DNA of 64,000 bases, taken from the NCBI RefSeq assembly GCF_002078875.1, contig NC_034409.1, positions 102,705,226 to 102,769,225 on the forward strand, given 5' to 3'. Position numbers and translations under genes: made by a program. Each line of letters opens with the position of its first letter. Within the stretch, counting starts at the first letter, position 1. Origin of the DNA: Numida meleagris (Eukaryota; Chordata; Aves; Galliformes; Numididae). Below are positions 22,587 through 35,517 of this stretch, in pieces. The notes below the pieces were generated by a model. The model made no database searches, was not told where the DNA came from, and saw only the letters and a program-made list of their open reading frames with translations.

Positions 22587-25011
22587 AACTGGTGGTTATG
22601 TAAATATTGGCCAGAAGAAGAGTGACGTGGGTTGTTGAGGGCGTGAATGTAGGGGTTCCAGTGCTTTTGGTGGGCTGATTGAGCTGGTGCTAATGAGGAA
22701 GACCAGGAAGGTTTTTTGTAGGTTTTACTGGAGGAGCTGCAACCACAAGCATGACCCCAGAGCTCACGCTCGGACAGAGTGTGCTCATTCCTACGCTGAT
22801 ACGGTGAAGCACTGCCAAACCTGTTTGGTATCGGAGCAGAGTCAAACCTCCTCCTCATGAAGGGAAGGACCACTTCAGGAAAGAGAGGGTAAGTCGTTAA
22901 TGTGGTCCGAGGAGGGAGAGCACCTACAAAAACTGAACAGAAAGCTGGTGCCGCCCTGACCAAGCTTCCCTTTCTGTGTATGCTTTGCTGAAGCAGTGTG
23001 CTGCTGGACTGCAGGTCTGGCACTTGCAACGCTCGTCCCAATGGAGCTCTTCTTGTTCATGGTGTGCCACCAGTGCTCTCGGTGCTCAGAGGAAAATCAC
23101 TGCAACAAAGGAACTAAAAAAAGATAAGTTATATATACGGAAGTTCTTTTGCTCCCTGCCTGTTGTGGAAGATTGTCATGGAAACATTTTTAAAAAAAAA
23201 TTTTTTTTTCAGAGAATAAATTTATTTTCTGTGAATAATGCCCACAAAGCTAAGAGAGAACATATATGTAAAAAGCTTCATTAGGGATGCCTAGCAGTGC
23301 TAAATGTTTCATCTCTTATATCACTACAAAGGAGGGTGACACTTTGTCTTCAAAAGCAGCATCTCCTGTTGATGTAACAGACATCTTTTTTTTCCTTTCT
23401 TTCAGTCTTCTCTAAGTCAAGTTTTGGATTTGATGACTGAAATGCAAAACAGGGACTGTTTAGCATGGAGTATGGTACTCCATGATTACGCTGTTCTTCA
23501 AGTCCATGATCATGCAAGTGGGAAGCAACACTAACCACAAGGTTTCACGCACAAGGACTGGTGTTGGAGGAATGTTATTTTGTATCGAATCTCTGCTTTT
23601 GTTTTCCCCCAAGCAATTCGAGATCCTCATCCATCTCACTGTGACAGAAGTTTTCAGCATTGAAAAGTGAAGTTGTAGTTTATCAAAAGCAGCTGGATAG
23701 GATATGGTTCATTTGTAACCACAGCATAACGCATGCCTTGCTGTGCCTCAGCACAGCTTCCCGATGTTCTGGCAGCGTACTGGGGCCGTGTCTGGGTAAA
23801 GGAGACCTCTGTTTCCCAGCAGTTGTCACACTGGTTTTCTCCATGATGACTGTGAGTAGCCCATCAGCTTCAGGCAGTGTAAGATATGGACTTTGCTCAC
23901 CTTAACCGTTTTTCTATCTGCTGCAGTGTCTGCACATCAGGCTCCCATGTGTTTGTGTGACAGGACCTGAAAAACATATTCCTGCTAGCTGATAATACCT
24001 TGAGTTCAAAAGAGATCTCGTATTGAGTGATGGACAGTGTTTTAGCATGTCAGAGAGCCCCTTTCTGCAAAATAGCTAATATTTGGAAAGTGATACTCAG
24101 CAAATATTTTTCCATTTCAATGGCTGGGCAAATCCAACTGTTCCAGGCATTCAGATACACGCTTTCTTTTGGCAGTACATGGCCCAGGCCTGAAGGCTGG
24201 TTTTGACAAGTTTCTAAGGATTTCTTGAGGAACTTCAGTATTGCATCCTCATTTATCTTTGCCTCCGGCTTTCTGCTGCCACCACGTCCATCATTCTCTG
24301 CATAATCTCTCTTGACTTGTGTAGATATCGTTAGAGGCTAGGGAGGTAAAAAATGTGCTCTTGTCCCTCGGGGGACACCATTGTTGCTACCCCATTAATT
24401 ACCTGACTGAGAGAGCAACAAAAGGTCACAGGAATTGGTTTCTTTCTGCCAAAGGCTAGATAGACCCCAGCCCTGACCCACTCAGGACAAGTGATGTGTT
24501 CTGCCCATAGATGTGGCTGTGCCCACACCTGTATCTCAAACACATTCAGCTGATTTCAACATGTAGCACCAAGCAAAAGTGTAACTTGTGGGAATTTCTG
24601 TTCAGAACATCTGGGAAGGGGCAGAATTGCCATCCCTCCTTATGTCAGATAAGGGTATGACCGTCTGTTTGAAAATGGAGATGGAAGGAGGCAGTTGGCT
24701 TTATGGAAACAGCAGAGCAGTAGTATGTCCAGGAGAAGATAACAGTCATTACCCATGAAGTATAGCATGAAATTACCCTTAAATATGGCATGCTGTAAAA
24801 AACATACTGAAGGGAAATATGGCTGAGAGTGGCTCTCCAGTGAAGCTGAGTTGCTCTGTGGAAACAGACTGTGTCAAACAAGGCACTAGTTGTGTGTTAG
24901 ATCAGCATTTACCTTTTTCCTTCCTGACTGACTGGAGGAGGAAGAGGGAGGAAGAATTACAGAAAGATGGGGAATGTCATACCATGTGAAAGGGACTAAG
25001 GTAAACCGTGA

Positions 25012-25432
25012 GGAAACTCTGGAGCACAAGTCTAATGGGGAGCAGCTGAGGGATCTGGGGTTGTTCAGTCTGGAGAAGAGGAGGCTCAGGGGAGACCTCA
25101 TCGTTCTATACAGCCCACCTGAAAGGAGGTTGTGGCGAGGCGGGGGTTGGCCTCTTCTCCCAGGTAACAGTGACAGGACAAGAGGGAATGGCCTCAAGTT
25201 GTGCCAATGGAGGTTCAGGTTGGGTATTAGGAAAAAAAAATTTCTTAGAAAGAGAGGTGAGGCACTGGCGCAGGCTGCCCAGGGAGGTGGTGGAGTCACC
25301 GTCCCTGGAGGTGTTCAGGAACTGTGTGGATGTGGCACTGAGGGACATGGTCTAGAGCGGTCACAGGCATGGGCTGACGCTTGGACCGGGTGATCTTAGT
25401 GGTCTTTCCAACCTTAAGGATTCTATGATTCT
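25012..25432 (+). repeat. Long CR1 LINE 3' fragment (about 420 bp)
   Basis: It runs from 'GGAAACTCTGGAGCACAAGT' through 'GGGGAGCAGCTGAGGGATCT', 'GGTTGGCCTCTTCTCCCAGG', 'GGAGTCACCGTCCCTGGAGG' to 'GGATTCTATGATTCT'. It is the same subfamily as the minus-strand copy at 2122 and covers the C-terminal coding end and 3' UTR of CR1. The frame is broken and no full ORF remains. Confidence 0.96.
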
Positions 25433-28400
25433 CTGAGCAGTCTGCTCTCGCAGCCTTGCAATACTGTTAATATTAAAGCCTTCATATGGTCTGCCCTTGC
25501 ATGTGGCATGGTGGGAGGAACCCTATAGTGTGTCCTTAGAAAGACCAGTGCCTTGACACATCAAAATTGAAGATCCTCATGGAAACGCTAATTTGTCTGT
25601 GCTGATGAAGTAGGCAGCAGTTGCGTGGGTGAGTTGGGCTGTCTCTATCAGCGTCAATATTTGCATGACTCTTCGTGACACTTCGTGTCTTCAGTGCCAC
25701 GGAGTTTAAGCAAAGATCTCAGAGTTTTCAGAATTTGCATCCCTTGATGTCACTGCTGATGGCTCCCAGAGTATTTTGCCTAGCTCTTCTGGGACAGAAC
25801 TATTCTTCTCACCTGTACAGACATTAGTGCCTAAAGGCATCGTGGTAATCATCCAACCTGAATTCCTATGTAAGACAAGAGCTGATGTTCTCTTTGGGAG
25901 TATCTGTATCAATGTTTTGTTGAGCTATTGCATACTTCCAAGAGTAGGGGGGGGAGGGGGAAGAATTCAATGCCTGCTTTCATGTTGGTAAGACAAGATG
26001 TTCCTTTCACTGCTTCACTGCACCTGAAAAACATGGATTGTGTTTGCAGCCTGAGTTTGCCCAACTTTACCTTTTGGGGAGTTAATTTGATTTTATTGAA
26101 GAGCTGTCTGTTATCAGGAGTCTTTTTCTCATGCAGGTACCTGCAGAAAATCAAGTCGCTGTTTATCGTTCACTTAATTCAAAACTTGGAGCTTCAGTGT
26201 ATTACTCTGTCAAGTACTTCTTGGACGTCAGACTGTTCTTGAAGCTCTCTTCAGAAGGAACTCTTTGCAAACTTTCAACATCATTCCTGAAGTGCTTGCA
26301 CCACAATTGGTTGCAGTAATCTGATAATAGCCCCCAGCACTGTGTACCGGTGTAATTAATACCTTTTCTTTCTTTAACAAGTACATCCTGCTTATGCTTT
26401 TTAAGGATTACATTTAAGTTAGCTGTGACAGCAAGAGGGTTCATTTGCTTATTTAAAATAATCCACAGTCCTTTTGCACGTTGCTGGGTACTATCTTCAT
26501 TGCATTGTAGGTAATGGTAAGATCTTATCTTCTGGTGGTTTGATTCTTTTCATTCAGGCTGCCTTAAATCTGAAGCATATGAATGAGCATACTCTGAGCT
26601 ACTTTCCTATTTAGAAAAGTTTATGCTTCTTTAGGGGCTGATTTAAACCTCCCCGACTCTCTGGCCTGCCAGCAGTGAGTGGTCCCCTGCATGCTAACAC
26701 ATTCGTCCTGTACTTATCTCTACAGTAGCTGCTTTTGTCTCTTGCTAACCCCAAAACTTTTGGCTTATGCTGTCAGGGACTCTGAAGAGAAGAGAAAAAT
26801 TTTAACAGAAGTGATTCCTCTTTATGTTTTTTAATTGTTGATTTTCCTAATGCCAGAGAAAATACAAAATAAAAATATAATTCAGCTGTCCTACAGGGAG
26901 CAAATACAGAAGTTATCAAAGGCTGAACAGCACCGCTCAAGTGTGAAGTGCAGAGATGATACTGCTTGTTTAATGTAAAATCTCGATGCATCTCTCACTG
27001 TACAGCTACTGAGAAGCCTTTTCAGTTTGTATATTTGCATATGCATGTACATTTAACTCAGACTCTGTTCCTCCTATTCCATTCCAAGCAAGCATATAAG
27101 ACAAGGATAAAAGGTATCAGATGGCCGTGGTTGAATGGTTGTTCTTCTATATCCTTGATAAATAGAACAGATGTTATTCTTGTGGCAAATTTTATGCATT
27201 GCTGTAGGTTTGGTTGATTGCTGACTTCCCTGAAATGAGTGACAAGGCTGTAATGAGAATGGATAACAATTGCTTATCTTTTTGTGATACTTTTAGAAAT
27301 GCTCAGCAGTCTTGTTTGACAGCAGTTCTTGAAGGGTGAATAGGATGCTATCATTTGTTAAGGAGCTGGAAGCCATGCAGGACAGCCAGGAGAGCTCTGC
27401 CAGCAATGTCCCTGGAACAGAGTTGAGCAGATTCTCTGACATGGCTGGTATGGGCTGCAAGGCAATTTGGCCAGTGCCCAGCAGCAGGCATGTTGTCTTC
27501 CTTACATATTAGTGATGTTTACTCCTCTGGAGGAAGTTAAGTTTGTGTTTTATAATGGTGTGTAGACTGACAGTCATAACAGAAAAGCCCTGATTTCTCT
27601 CTGTCCCAAGCAGAGTATGTGTGGCCCTTTCTGAAAAAGTACAACTTAATGACTGCTGGTACGCATTTACTTGGATGACCCTTTTCTGTAATGCTCTGTT
27701 TATTAAGATACCAGAACTTACGACATAGGAACATATTCTTTGCATTAGCTATTAAATCTCAGTAAATTTTTATACTACAGCAGAGGAATAAGCACTGCCC
27801 AGTGAAAAAGTTGACATTTTCTAATTCTTGGATTGAGTTATGAAAAGCAGCTTCTTATATGTCTGGTTGGTTGGATGCCCAAACCAAGATACTCTTAAAG
27901 GGATTGCTTTCAAGAATGTACTGAGTCTTGGGCAGGCTTCAAAGTTAGGTCTGTTAAATATGATTTGAATTGGCCACCCAAAATCACCAAACAGCTTTGA
28001 AAAATAAGCTCAGATTTTTGTAGTGAGAACAGTGGTAAATACAAAGCAAGCTACGAGTGATGCCAGACAGCTATCACCAAAAGGAGGGAAGAAAAGAAAA
28101 TTAATTCGCTGCAAAAGTTGTCTTGGGCACTTCAAAAAAGAAATGGGGATCGGCTTGCACTAACAAAGGCTGTACAGAATATCTGTATGGTCTGCCTATT
28201 TGTCTCATTCTCCTGGCTTAGCTTAAAAGTTTGATTCAGGGTGGAGGCCCAGGCCTTCCTATTGACTGTCCTCCTGGCTGCACCCTGTAACCTGTGAATG
28301 AATGGTCAGGGTGAACTGGGACAGTGCTGAGAACTGGCTCTACTGCCTGGCTTGGCATCACCTCCAACAGGGCTGCCAGAAGTAGCTCCTGGGGAGGAAA

Positions 28401-30544
28401 AAGAAAGAAGAAAGAGAAAAATAAGGAGTGGGGGGAGATGGGAAGGGAAGCGGGGTGTCCCTCCAATAGTCCATAGCTAGAGTTTCTTCTCTTGTGTTGT
28501 GTTGGTCTCCTGGCCAAATCCCACGGTGCCTGCTGGATTCTTATTCAAACCTGCTTCCTCTCTGTTCAGCTGAAGTTCCTTTTGGCAGAGATCTGCAGGA
28601 ACTGGCTTCCTCTTAAAGTTAGGAGGGAATTTGCAGAGGGAAAATATTCAAGTGATTGGACGAGTGGGAAAAATCCTTAAGAGTCCTCAAAATGTCATAC
28701 CCTTATTTTGTGAGGTCACATGCAATCTTCTGTTATCAGTAAAGTTAAACATGTTATAACATTTTTTTGGCAGACTGGTGCCATTGCCATGAAGCTGTTC
28801 TTCTAGTTGGTATTGCAAGTGTCTGACATGAGTACTTTTTAAGACCTCTTGACTTTGACTCAGCAAACAGGTCATTGAGAAAACCCATTTTCTGGCAAGC
28901 AGGAAGGCTTGCTTCTTTTGAGATGCATCTTTCTGCCAAGAGACAGCCTGCACAAAGACACCCAATCTGGCAGGCAAGAAATCCAGGGCTGCTTTTGGAC
29001 CTGTGTTCTCTGTGCTATCTTACCATGTGACTGCAGTCACTGGCAGTCATATGATGGTTAAGTTAGGTTTTATTCAGGTGGAATTATGGTGTGTCTTAAC
29101 TAGATGAAGCCTGAGATTCACCAGGGAAAAGCTGGGTAGAGAGAGATATTTTTGTTGTAAAACCAATGAAAAGCTTACTGCTCTCCGTCAATTTTGCATG
29201 TGTTTGAAAATTAGCCCTATGTATTGGCTCTGGGGCTTCCGTGGGGAGCCCAGCAGAAAGCCACTGTGTGCTGCAGGCCGCCTGAGCCTGAGGCAATGTG
29301 TGCTGGAGGAAAGGCAGACTTAGGCTTGGCAGCAGGATGCTGATATGGTTGGCCTTTTGTGGGGGATCTGGTGAGATGTATTTGCAGGTCTGAGGGCAGG
29401 GGTCTGCTGCTTGGGTAAGTTGTTCCTCCAGCAATAGGTTTTTCTCCACCTTGTAACTGGGGAACGGAAGTGGAGGATGAACAGACAAAGAGGAGCCAAA
29501 GCAGCGTTTGTCCTTGCATAGGATCATGGGGAAACCCAACTACTTTCCCTGAACCGCCTTCTGCTCTTTGTTGCAATTCCTTATGCTGAGGCATGGCTGT
29601 TTACAAAGAAGTTGCAAAATGTGCTTTCTCTGGATGCCACAGTCATCCAGCACCTGAAGCCTGTGTTCCCAGATTCCTCCAGGCAACATCTGGTCGTTTA
29701 AACTGTCTCTTTTTCGCTTTTTCTCAGGGCATTGCTGCGAATGTTTTTGTGCTGTCTGGTGCCAGCCAACTCCACCCCCTGCCTCTCTCTGCAGCTCCAG
29801 AAACTCTCCTAAAACACTGACAGGCAAAAATCCTCCACCCACATGTGTCAAACGTGTGCCTTTGTTTGGGTGATGGCACGTGCCTATATTTGCTGATGTT
29901 GCTCTAGTTGCTGGGTTCTGCAAGCATCGTGACTGTCTCCTGCAGCTATCTTTGCAGAATAGTGGTGTTTACACTTCCCCCTCAGCTCCCTTCCAGTACA
30001 CTTTAGCCCAGCCTGAACAATTTTAGTGCAACGATTGAGAGAAGCAGCAACTGCTCATGTGGTGTGTCACACCATAAACTTCAGTAGGTAATTCATTCCA
30101 GCAATAACTCTAGGACTCCAAAACCCAAAATCTGGCCTGTTATTCATCCCTGTATCTCACAGCACAACCTGAACCACTTATTTATTTACACAGCAAAGAT
30201 TTACCCAAAAGCAAAGTGTTGAATGTCAAGAGCCGCTGTTGCTACATATTCAGAATAATTGCTTGCTTTATCATTTGTTTTTCAATTCTATGCCAACGTT
30301 GGCTGACAGTTGAAGTCAGGTGATAGGCATGATGCAGGGAGCCCCTATGTGAAACTTGGGAGAGCAAAACAGAATAATGGTTGTATCTGGAGTAGGTTAT
30401 GAAAGCTGGAACATGTTTGTTTTATGGTTACATAACATCTACAATATTTTCTATTCTGAATGCTTTTTACTTCTGTGTGGATGAAATCTTCAGATGTGTA
30501 CACAAGTACATGAGGTCATGCATATTAAATGCATTGGGGCACAT

Positions 30545-30640
30545 TCCATCTCCACTTACCCTGATGTAACTCTGGGTGAACTCAAAATTAGGGATATTGA
30601 GCTAAGTTGACCCTGGAGTTACTGAGTGCATGGTTTGATC
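30545..30640. repeat. Possible ancient interspersed repeat
   Basis: The stretch with 'CTTACCCTGATGTAACTCTG' and 'CCCTGGAGTTACTGAG' recalls old amniote elements built around 'GTAACTC...GAGTTAC' inverted motifs. The match is short and decayed. Confidence 0.25.
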
Positions 30641-33600
30641 CTTAGATTTCTTCTATATGCTTCAGAATTGAATTGTAAATTTGAGGAAAATACAAGAAGC
30701 CTAAGCAAACAATCGAAAAAATGACCAGAGCTCTGACAGCACAGACCCATTTGCTCAGCTTTTGTACCATGGGACACCTTCCATTTAGTAAAACAGAGAG
30801 ACCCTATGAGAAATCAAAAGCGCAAAAAGCGGTGCAAAGGAAAGGGCATTGACTAGGAAGGCAGGAAAATACATGTATGGAGTTAGATGATCTGGGATGA
30901 ACTGAGAGGGAGAGGTACAAAAGCGAGATGCAGTTGTGGAGAGTATTGTTATGGAAGTCAATAGGTTGCTTATGTGTTGGGGTCAACTGTGTTTTTTTCC
31001 TTTAGATATATCAAGGTTTCTTTAAAGGTCTTGGTTTTTGAATCAACACTGAAATGGAGAGAACGGCATCCATATGAGATATTCCTGTGCTGCAGCATGG
31101 AGTTAGGAGAGGAAGCACGGTGCTGCTCCTCCTCCAGGAGCAAAGCAAGATGGCACAGAAACCAGTGCCCTGTCTGGTATGGGGAATGCAAGTCTCCTGT
31201 AGTCTTAACTGGTGTTTCAGTCGTCTCCTTCCCCTGTGCAAAGCCATTGCTGAAACAAAACTGTTATTGGCTCTTTTGTTAGCTGTGCTGACAGACCTCT
31301 TGGACCCAATGCGGAAGGTATTGGAAATGTAGCCCAGACTAAAGGGTGGGTCTGAAGGCAGCTCTGCTGGGATAGGTAGGGTGACTGTCCAAGCATCTGT
31401 CAAAATCAGTGAGAGAATTTGTCTTTAAGGCACAGATAGCAAGTTCTTTGTGGTAGTGAAAAAACTGGCAAGTAGTCATGTACGTGTAGTTGGATCTGTC
31501 TCCTGGGTTCAGGTGTTTGCCCCTCTTCCCCACAGCCATGCTCAGCCTGTGTAGGAGATATGCATGCACTTAGTAATGTGCTTTTTTTAGTCAGTGAATT
31601 CAGGATGACTTCCTGATATGTATGACAGGTTGCCACTCCATTTTGTTAATAATCTGTATTGCATATCCTGCGGCTGTGGAAAATATCAACATTTTGGTGT
31701 GTGGTTTTTTCAACTTCTGCAGAGGTTGTGTTGTGCTGCCAGCAAACAAACTGGTATATCATGTTTCTGCTACCCCTTAATTTGTTTGTCCTCACCAGAA
31801 TGACTTCTGTGGTTTGCTGTCCAAATAATCTATGTAAGCCTCTGTGTTCTTGGTTTTATCACACTAGATGGAAGAACTTACTAATTTAAGACTGTTTCCT
31901 TGGTGAATCACCTGAGGCTTTCAGAAATGGTTAAGTAAAGCTCTGATTTGCCTGTTGTCTTATCTCACAATGAAATGATCTTTCTTTAATGTGACTAGTC
32001 AGGAATGTAGCTTCCAGGCATTTATGGCTCTGATGCTTCTCCACATTTCACCCAGGCAGCTGTCACGCATGTGGTGTTTAGCCTTGTCTTCTTATCGGAG
32101 GTATTTCATTAGAATAATCTTTTAACAGCAGAAATTGATCCAGCTAGTAATGTATGCCATGGCACTGACTTCTGGTTGTTAAACTATTAAGCCCAGACTC
32201 TTATAGTTTTATTCTTCACTTCCTCTGCCAATAAAAACTTGTCTTTGACTCAGTAAGTCAAATGATATGGGTCTATTTTTGTTGTCATACTTTTTTTGGT
32301 TGCTTTTATTTCCTAAGGGAAAACCAAACTGTTTGCTACTTTAACCTTTCCATTGCTTGTAGAAAGCAGGGTAGGGCTAGCCAAGATGGGAGCTGCCACG
32401 TGCTTTGAGATGTGCTTGGCATTTCCCACGTGAGGAGCGTGGCCAGCTGTGTTGTGAATAGCTTTGTCTCCCTGCTGCGGAAGACCAGCAGCCCCCAGTG
32501 CCGTGAATTGTGATGATGTAGTTGGCTGCAACTGGAAGCGTGCTGTGAGTGGGTAGCTCGTCAGCTGTGAAGAGGGATGCCATGCAAGCTGGAGGTGGAG
32601 GGAAGCCTGTTTGACTTGGGCTGTTGTCTGGGTGCTGAAAGTTAGCAATCAGGTCAGTAAAACTCCAAGGCTTTCTTCTTGATCCTTCTTGTTGTAGGAG
32701 TAAGGTGATGCAGGAGATCCTCGCAGGCCAAATCAAGGCATACAGCAAAGATGCGAGTGTAGCATCTCTGTGCCTCCCTCATAGAGGGAAGAGGGATTGT
32801 GGCTTTTTTTTTGTGCCTTTTGTTGGACTTGTACCTGTGCAAGCAAGAACCTTTTCCGTCAGTTCCATGCAAAATTCAGTGTCATGCAGGAATACCAAGC
32901 ACCGCGTTTCCCTCTCCTCATCCCGGCAAATGAACAACTGTCACTTTGGTAACGATCACTGAGCTGCTGGGGCTCGGTGCATGCGTTGAAGGACTTCCTT
33001 TGTTGCAGAGCTCTGAGGAAATGAGGAGCAGGGGAGGAGGATTCAGCAGCGCCTTTGTTGCTCAGCTGGCATATGCTGTTAAATCATTATCTGGCACAGA
33101 TGACCTGGAAGTCTGCAGGACCCACTCTAAATAAGAAATCTCAAATAGATATCTACAAATTTGAAGCAGATCAAAGCAGATACTTTTAATAAAATAATTT
33201 AGTACCTCTGTTAAAACATTAAAAGGAACTGGGTTCTTTAAGCATGCGGTATCCTACCCGGCCTCATCCTTTTGTTCTCATGTGGTGTTCTGCACCAGCA
33301 GTAAGAATGAAAACACTTGGATAGGGGTTAGCAAATGCCGTGGTACGGAGTCCCCTTACTTTTATTACGTGCTTTCAGGATGAGCTTCAGTTGACTTGGA
33401 CAGCTCTGTATAATGTTGCATTTAAAAACAAAGTTTTGCCTTTTTGGGTTTTGCAAAGTTGCTCAGTTATAGAGCTAACAAGGGGATTGGGTTTTCACGT
33501 ACGCTTTAAAAGAGAAAAAAAAAAATAAAAGGTGCCAGGAGTATGGTACCAAAATAACTTTGTTTTTCATGTCATTTTTTTTTTCTTTTCAATCATGTAA

Positions 33601-33958
33601 AATCTAACACTTGGCTGTAGTTTAAGAAACTTGTCATGGAAACATAGAATCTCAAGTCATATGGCCTACGTGGGGAAAAGCCAAAAATGACACATCTTGT
33701 AAATATCAGCTTGGAGACTTTCTCAGAAAGTAGATGACATTAAACGTCCAGTATTGCGTGTGATGAGTATTTGGGAATGGCTAATGACATTGTCGCCTGC
33801 CCTTTGTTACCGATTTCCTCGCAATAACTTTTATCTGTCATCGCTTAAGGGGATAAAGAGCTAAATTGTCAGTGGAGGCTGAGGTTGCAAAAGCAGCTGT
33901 TTCTCTGACCTGGGCAGCCATGCCTGAAACAGTGGTGTATCAGTTGAGAATGACATTC

Positions 33959-33981
33959 TTTTATTTATTTATTTTTATTTT
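33959..33981 (+). repeat. (TTTA)n microsatellite near exon 2
   Basis: About five TTTA-like units, 80 bases upstream of the exon 2 acceptor. It adds to the pyrimidine/AT-rich context of the intron end. Confidence 0.8.
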
Positions 33982-34060
33982 CGAGGTTGGTTGTGCAGAG
34001 TTAAAGCAATAAATCGTCAGTGTGATTGCTAACAACCCCCTCTCCTCCATTTTTCACTAG

Positions 34061-34353
34061 GTGGCAGTGAAAGTAATTGACAAGAAAAGAGCCAAAAAGG
34101 ACACCTATGTCACCAAGAATCTGCGACGGGAAGGGCAGATCCAGCAGATGATCCGCCACCCAAACATCGCCCAGCTGCTGGATATACTGGAAACTGAAAA
34201 CAGCTACTACCTTGTCATGGAGCTGTGCCCTGGTGGCAACCTGATGCACAAGATCTATGAGAAAAAGAGACTTGAAGAGCATGAAGCACGCAAATACATC
34301 AGGCAGCTCATTCTGGCAGTGGAACATCTTCATCGGGCAGGAGTAGTTCACAG
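34061..34353 (+). CDS. HUNK: HUNK exon 2: N-lobe to HRD
   Basis: The 293 nt give residues 59-155 and the first two bases of codon 156. It opens with VAVKVIDKKRAKKD; K62 is the ATP-anchoring lysine of the VAVK motif. LRREGQIQ follows, with E82 as the likely helix-C glutamate that pairs with K62. The hinge is around YYLVMELCPGGNL (107-119). The exon ends inside the catalytic loop (GVVH, then R156 of HRD across the splice). Acceptor TTTTTCACTAG and donor CAG/GTAATC are both good. It is the largest exon in the window and nearly identical to the remembered mammalian sequence. Confidence 0.97.
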
Positions 34354-34772
34354 GTAATCTTAAAAAAACTCTCTGGAACAAATTTATCCCAGAAGTGGTA
34401 TCTGTGCATGTATATATGTAGCATGGTGACTTCCTTTTCAAAGTGTATCCCAGACAGCTTTTTCGCTTATCTTTATGATATTGTTTAGATGTTCATCTTT
34501 TAGACAATACAGGTATCTCCGGAAGGCGCTTGCCTGCAAGTTTAACTTCAGGTGAACACACAGGAGCTGCACCAACTCCGTGTCCTTAAGCATAGGCTCC
34601 GTACTACAGCAGTACTGTTTTGCCTCTGAAGCTCTGCACCACCGTTACCTAAAGAGCAGCTGCACTGTTCCTTTGAGGAGGTTGTATCCGCAGTTTTGCT
34701 GGTGGAAATGCAGCGGTGTAGGGAGATGATCTGATTTGCGCAACATCTGTCAGTGATGCAGCTGGGATGAAC

Positions 34773-34995
34773 CATAGGATCATTAAGGTTGGAAAAGACC
34801 TCTAAGATCACCCAGTCCAACCATCAGCCCATCCCCACCATGCCCACTGACCATGTCCCTCAGTGCCACATCCACACAGCTCTTGAGCACCTCCAGGGAC
34901 GGTGACTCCACCACCTCCCTGGGCAGCCTGTGCCACTGCCTCACCACTCTTTCTGAGAAGAAACTTGACCTAATATCCAGTCTGAAGCCTGACTG
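34773..34995 (-). repeat. CR1 LINE fragment in intron 2
   Basis: 'CATAGGATCATTAAGGTTGG', 'AAAAGACCTCTAAGATCACC', 'CCCCACCATGCCCACTGACC' and 'GGTGACTCCACCACCTCCCT' give the inverted CR1 3' end. The 5' part stops after the 'TTTCTGAGAAGAAACTTG' segment. Confidence 0.95.
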
Positions 34996-35432
34996 GGCCC
35001 ACCAGAGTCCCTTATTTGTCCTTCACTGCTCTTTCCACTAATCTTATCGCCCCAATGGGACCTCACAAGACTGGATAAAGAGGAATACAATCCAGAGTAT
35101 GTGGCTGTTCAGTTCATTGCGCAGTGTCTTCTCAGCAGAAACCCAGAGCTGATGCTCTGTGATGTGTTTCTTTCTTTAGGACCTTCTTTTAGTCAGTGTA
35201 TATGCAGGATGTGGATATCCTTGCAGGAGGATGTGGTAGTCAAAAGTTCAGCTGGGCTCAGGGAGGAATAGGACAAGTTAATCGTATAGATGTCTGCTGA
35301 GGGTTACAGAATAAGGAACAGCCATACCATACCTCTGTCTGAAGTCCATGTGCAGCACATGGCAGAGGCTGTGAGAGTACAGGTGGAGATATCACACATG
35401 ACTGCCTGTCCCTGTTTCCTTCTCCAGTTCCA

Positions 35433-35517
35433 TGTCTTGGCTGCTATGGAGACAGGAGGATGGTGGGCTGAGTGTACCTTTGGTCTGACCCAGTATGTCT
35501 CTTATTCTGTTCTTAGG
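35433..35517 (+). repeat. 3' tail of an ancient amniote CR1-type element
   Basis: The tail includes 'GGAGACAGGAGGATGG', 'TGGGCTGAGTGTACCTTTGG' and 'TCTGACCCAGTATGTCTC' and ends TTATTCTGTTCTTA. This is the ending of old CR1 families abundant in turtles and crocodilians ('...CTTTGGTCTGACCCAGTATGG...TTCTTATGTTCTTA'), unlike the bird ATTCTATG tail. The body upstream is too decayed to bound. Confidence 0.8.

Larger units (their letters stand above)
15185..25011. other. HUNK intron 1, first part
   Basis: The first 150 bases are still in the CpG island and hold G-runs. An imperfect tandem duplication follows at 15390-15490. Beyond it are CR1 fragments (16402-16555, 17248-17491, 22501-22586), a 23-base poly-T (16314-16336) and otherwise unique DNA. 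Open frames such as 15955-16350, 19998-20414, 20285-20785 (minus) and 22556-23041 (minus) show no recognised domain, and some overlap repeats. The stretch 18240-18960 lacks repeats and could include conserved regulatory DNA, but nothing in it proves that. Confidence 0.7.
25433..34060. other. HUNK intron 1, second part
   Basis: This 8.6 kb is mostly unique AT-rich DNA without a CR1 copy that I can recognise. Several frames of 60-130 codons occur on both strands (for example 29096-29539 minus, 31011-31403 minus, 32377-32748 minus), but none has a family signature. There is a G-run at 25945-25961 and a (TTTA)n tract at 33959-33981. The intron ends in a good acceptor, TTTTTCACTAG, at 34060. Confidence 0.65.

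Noticed and set aside
22556..23041. A 161-codon minus-strand frame
   Set aside because: Its end overlaps the CR1 tail at 22501-22586 and it has no recognisable domain.
24886..25393. Frames of about 138 codons on both strands
   Set aside because: They are readings of the CR1 copy at 25012-25432, not host genes.
34001..34441. A 146-codon minus-strand frame
   Set aside because: It is the antisense of HUNK exon 2, whose + strand reading matches a kinase with correct splice sites.
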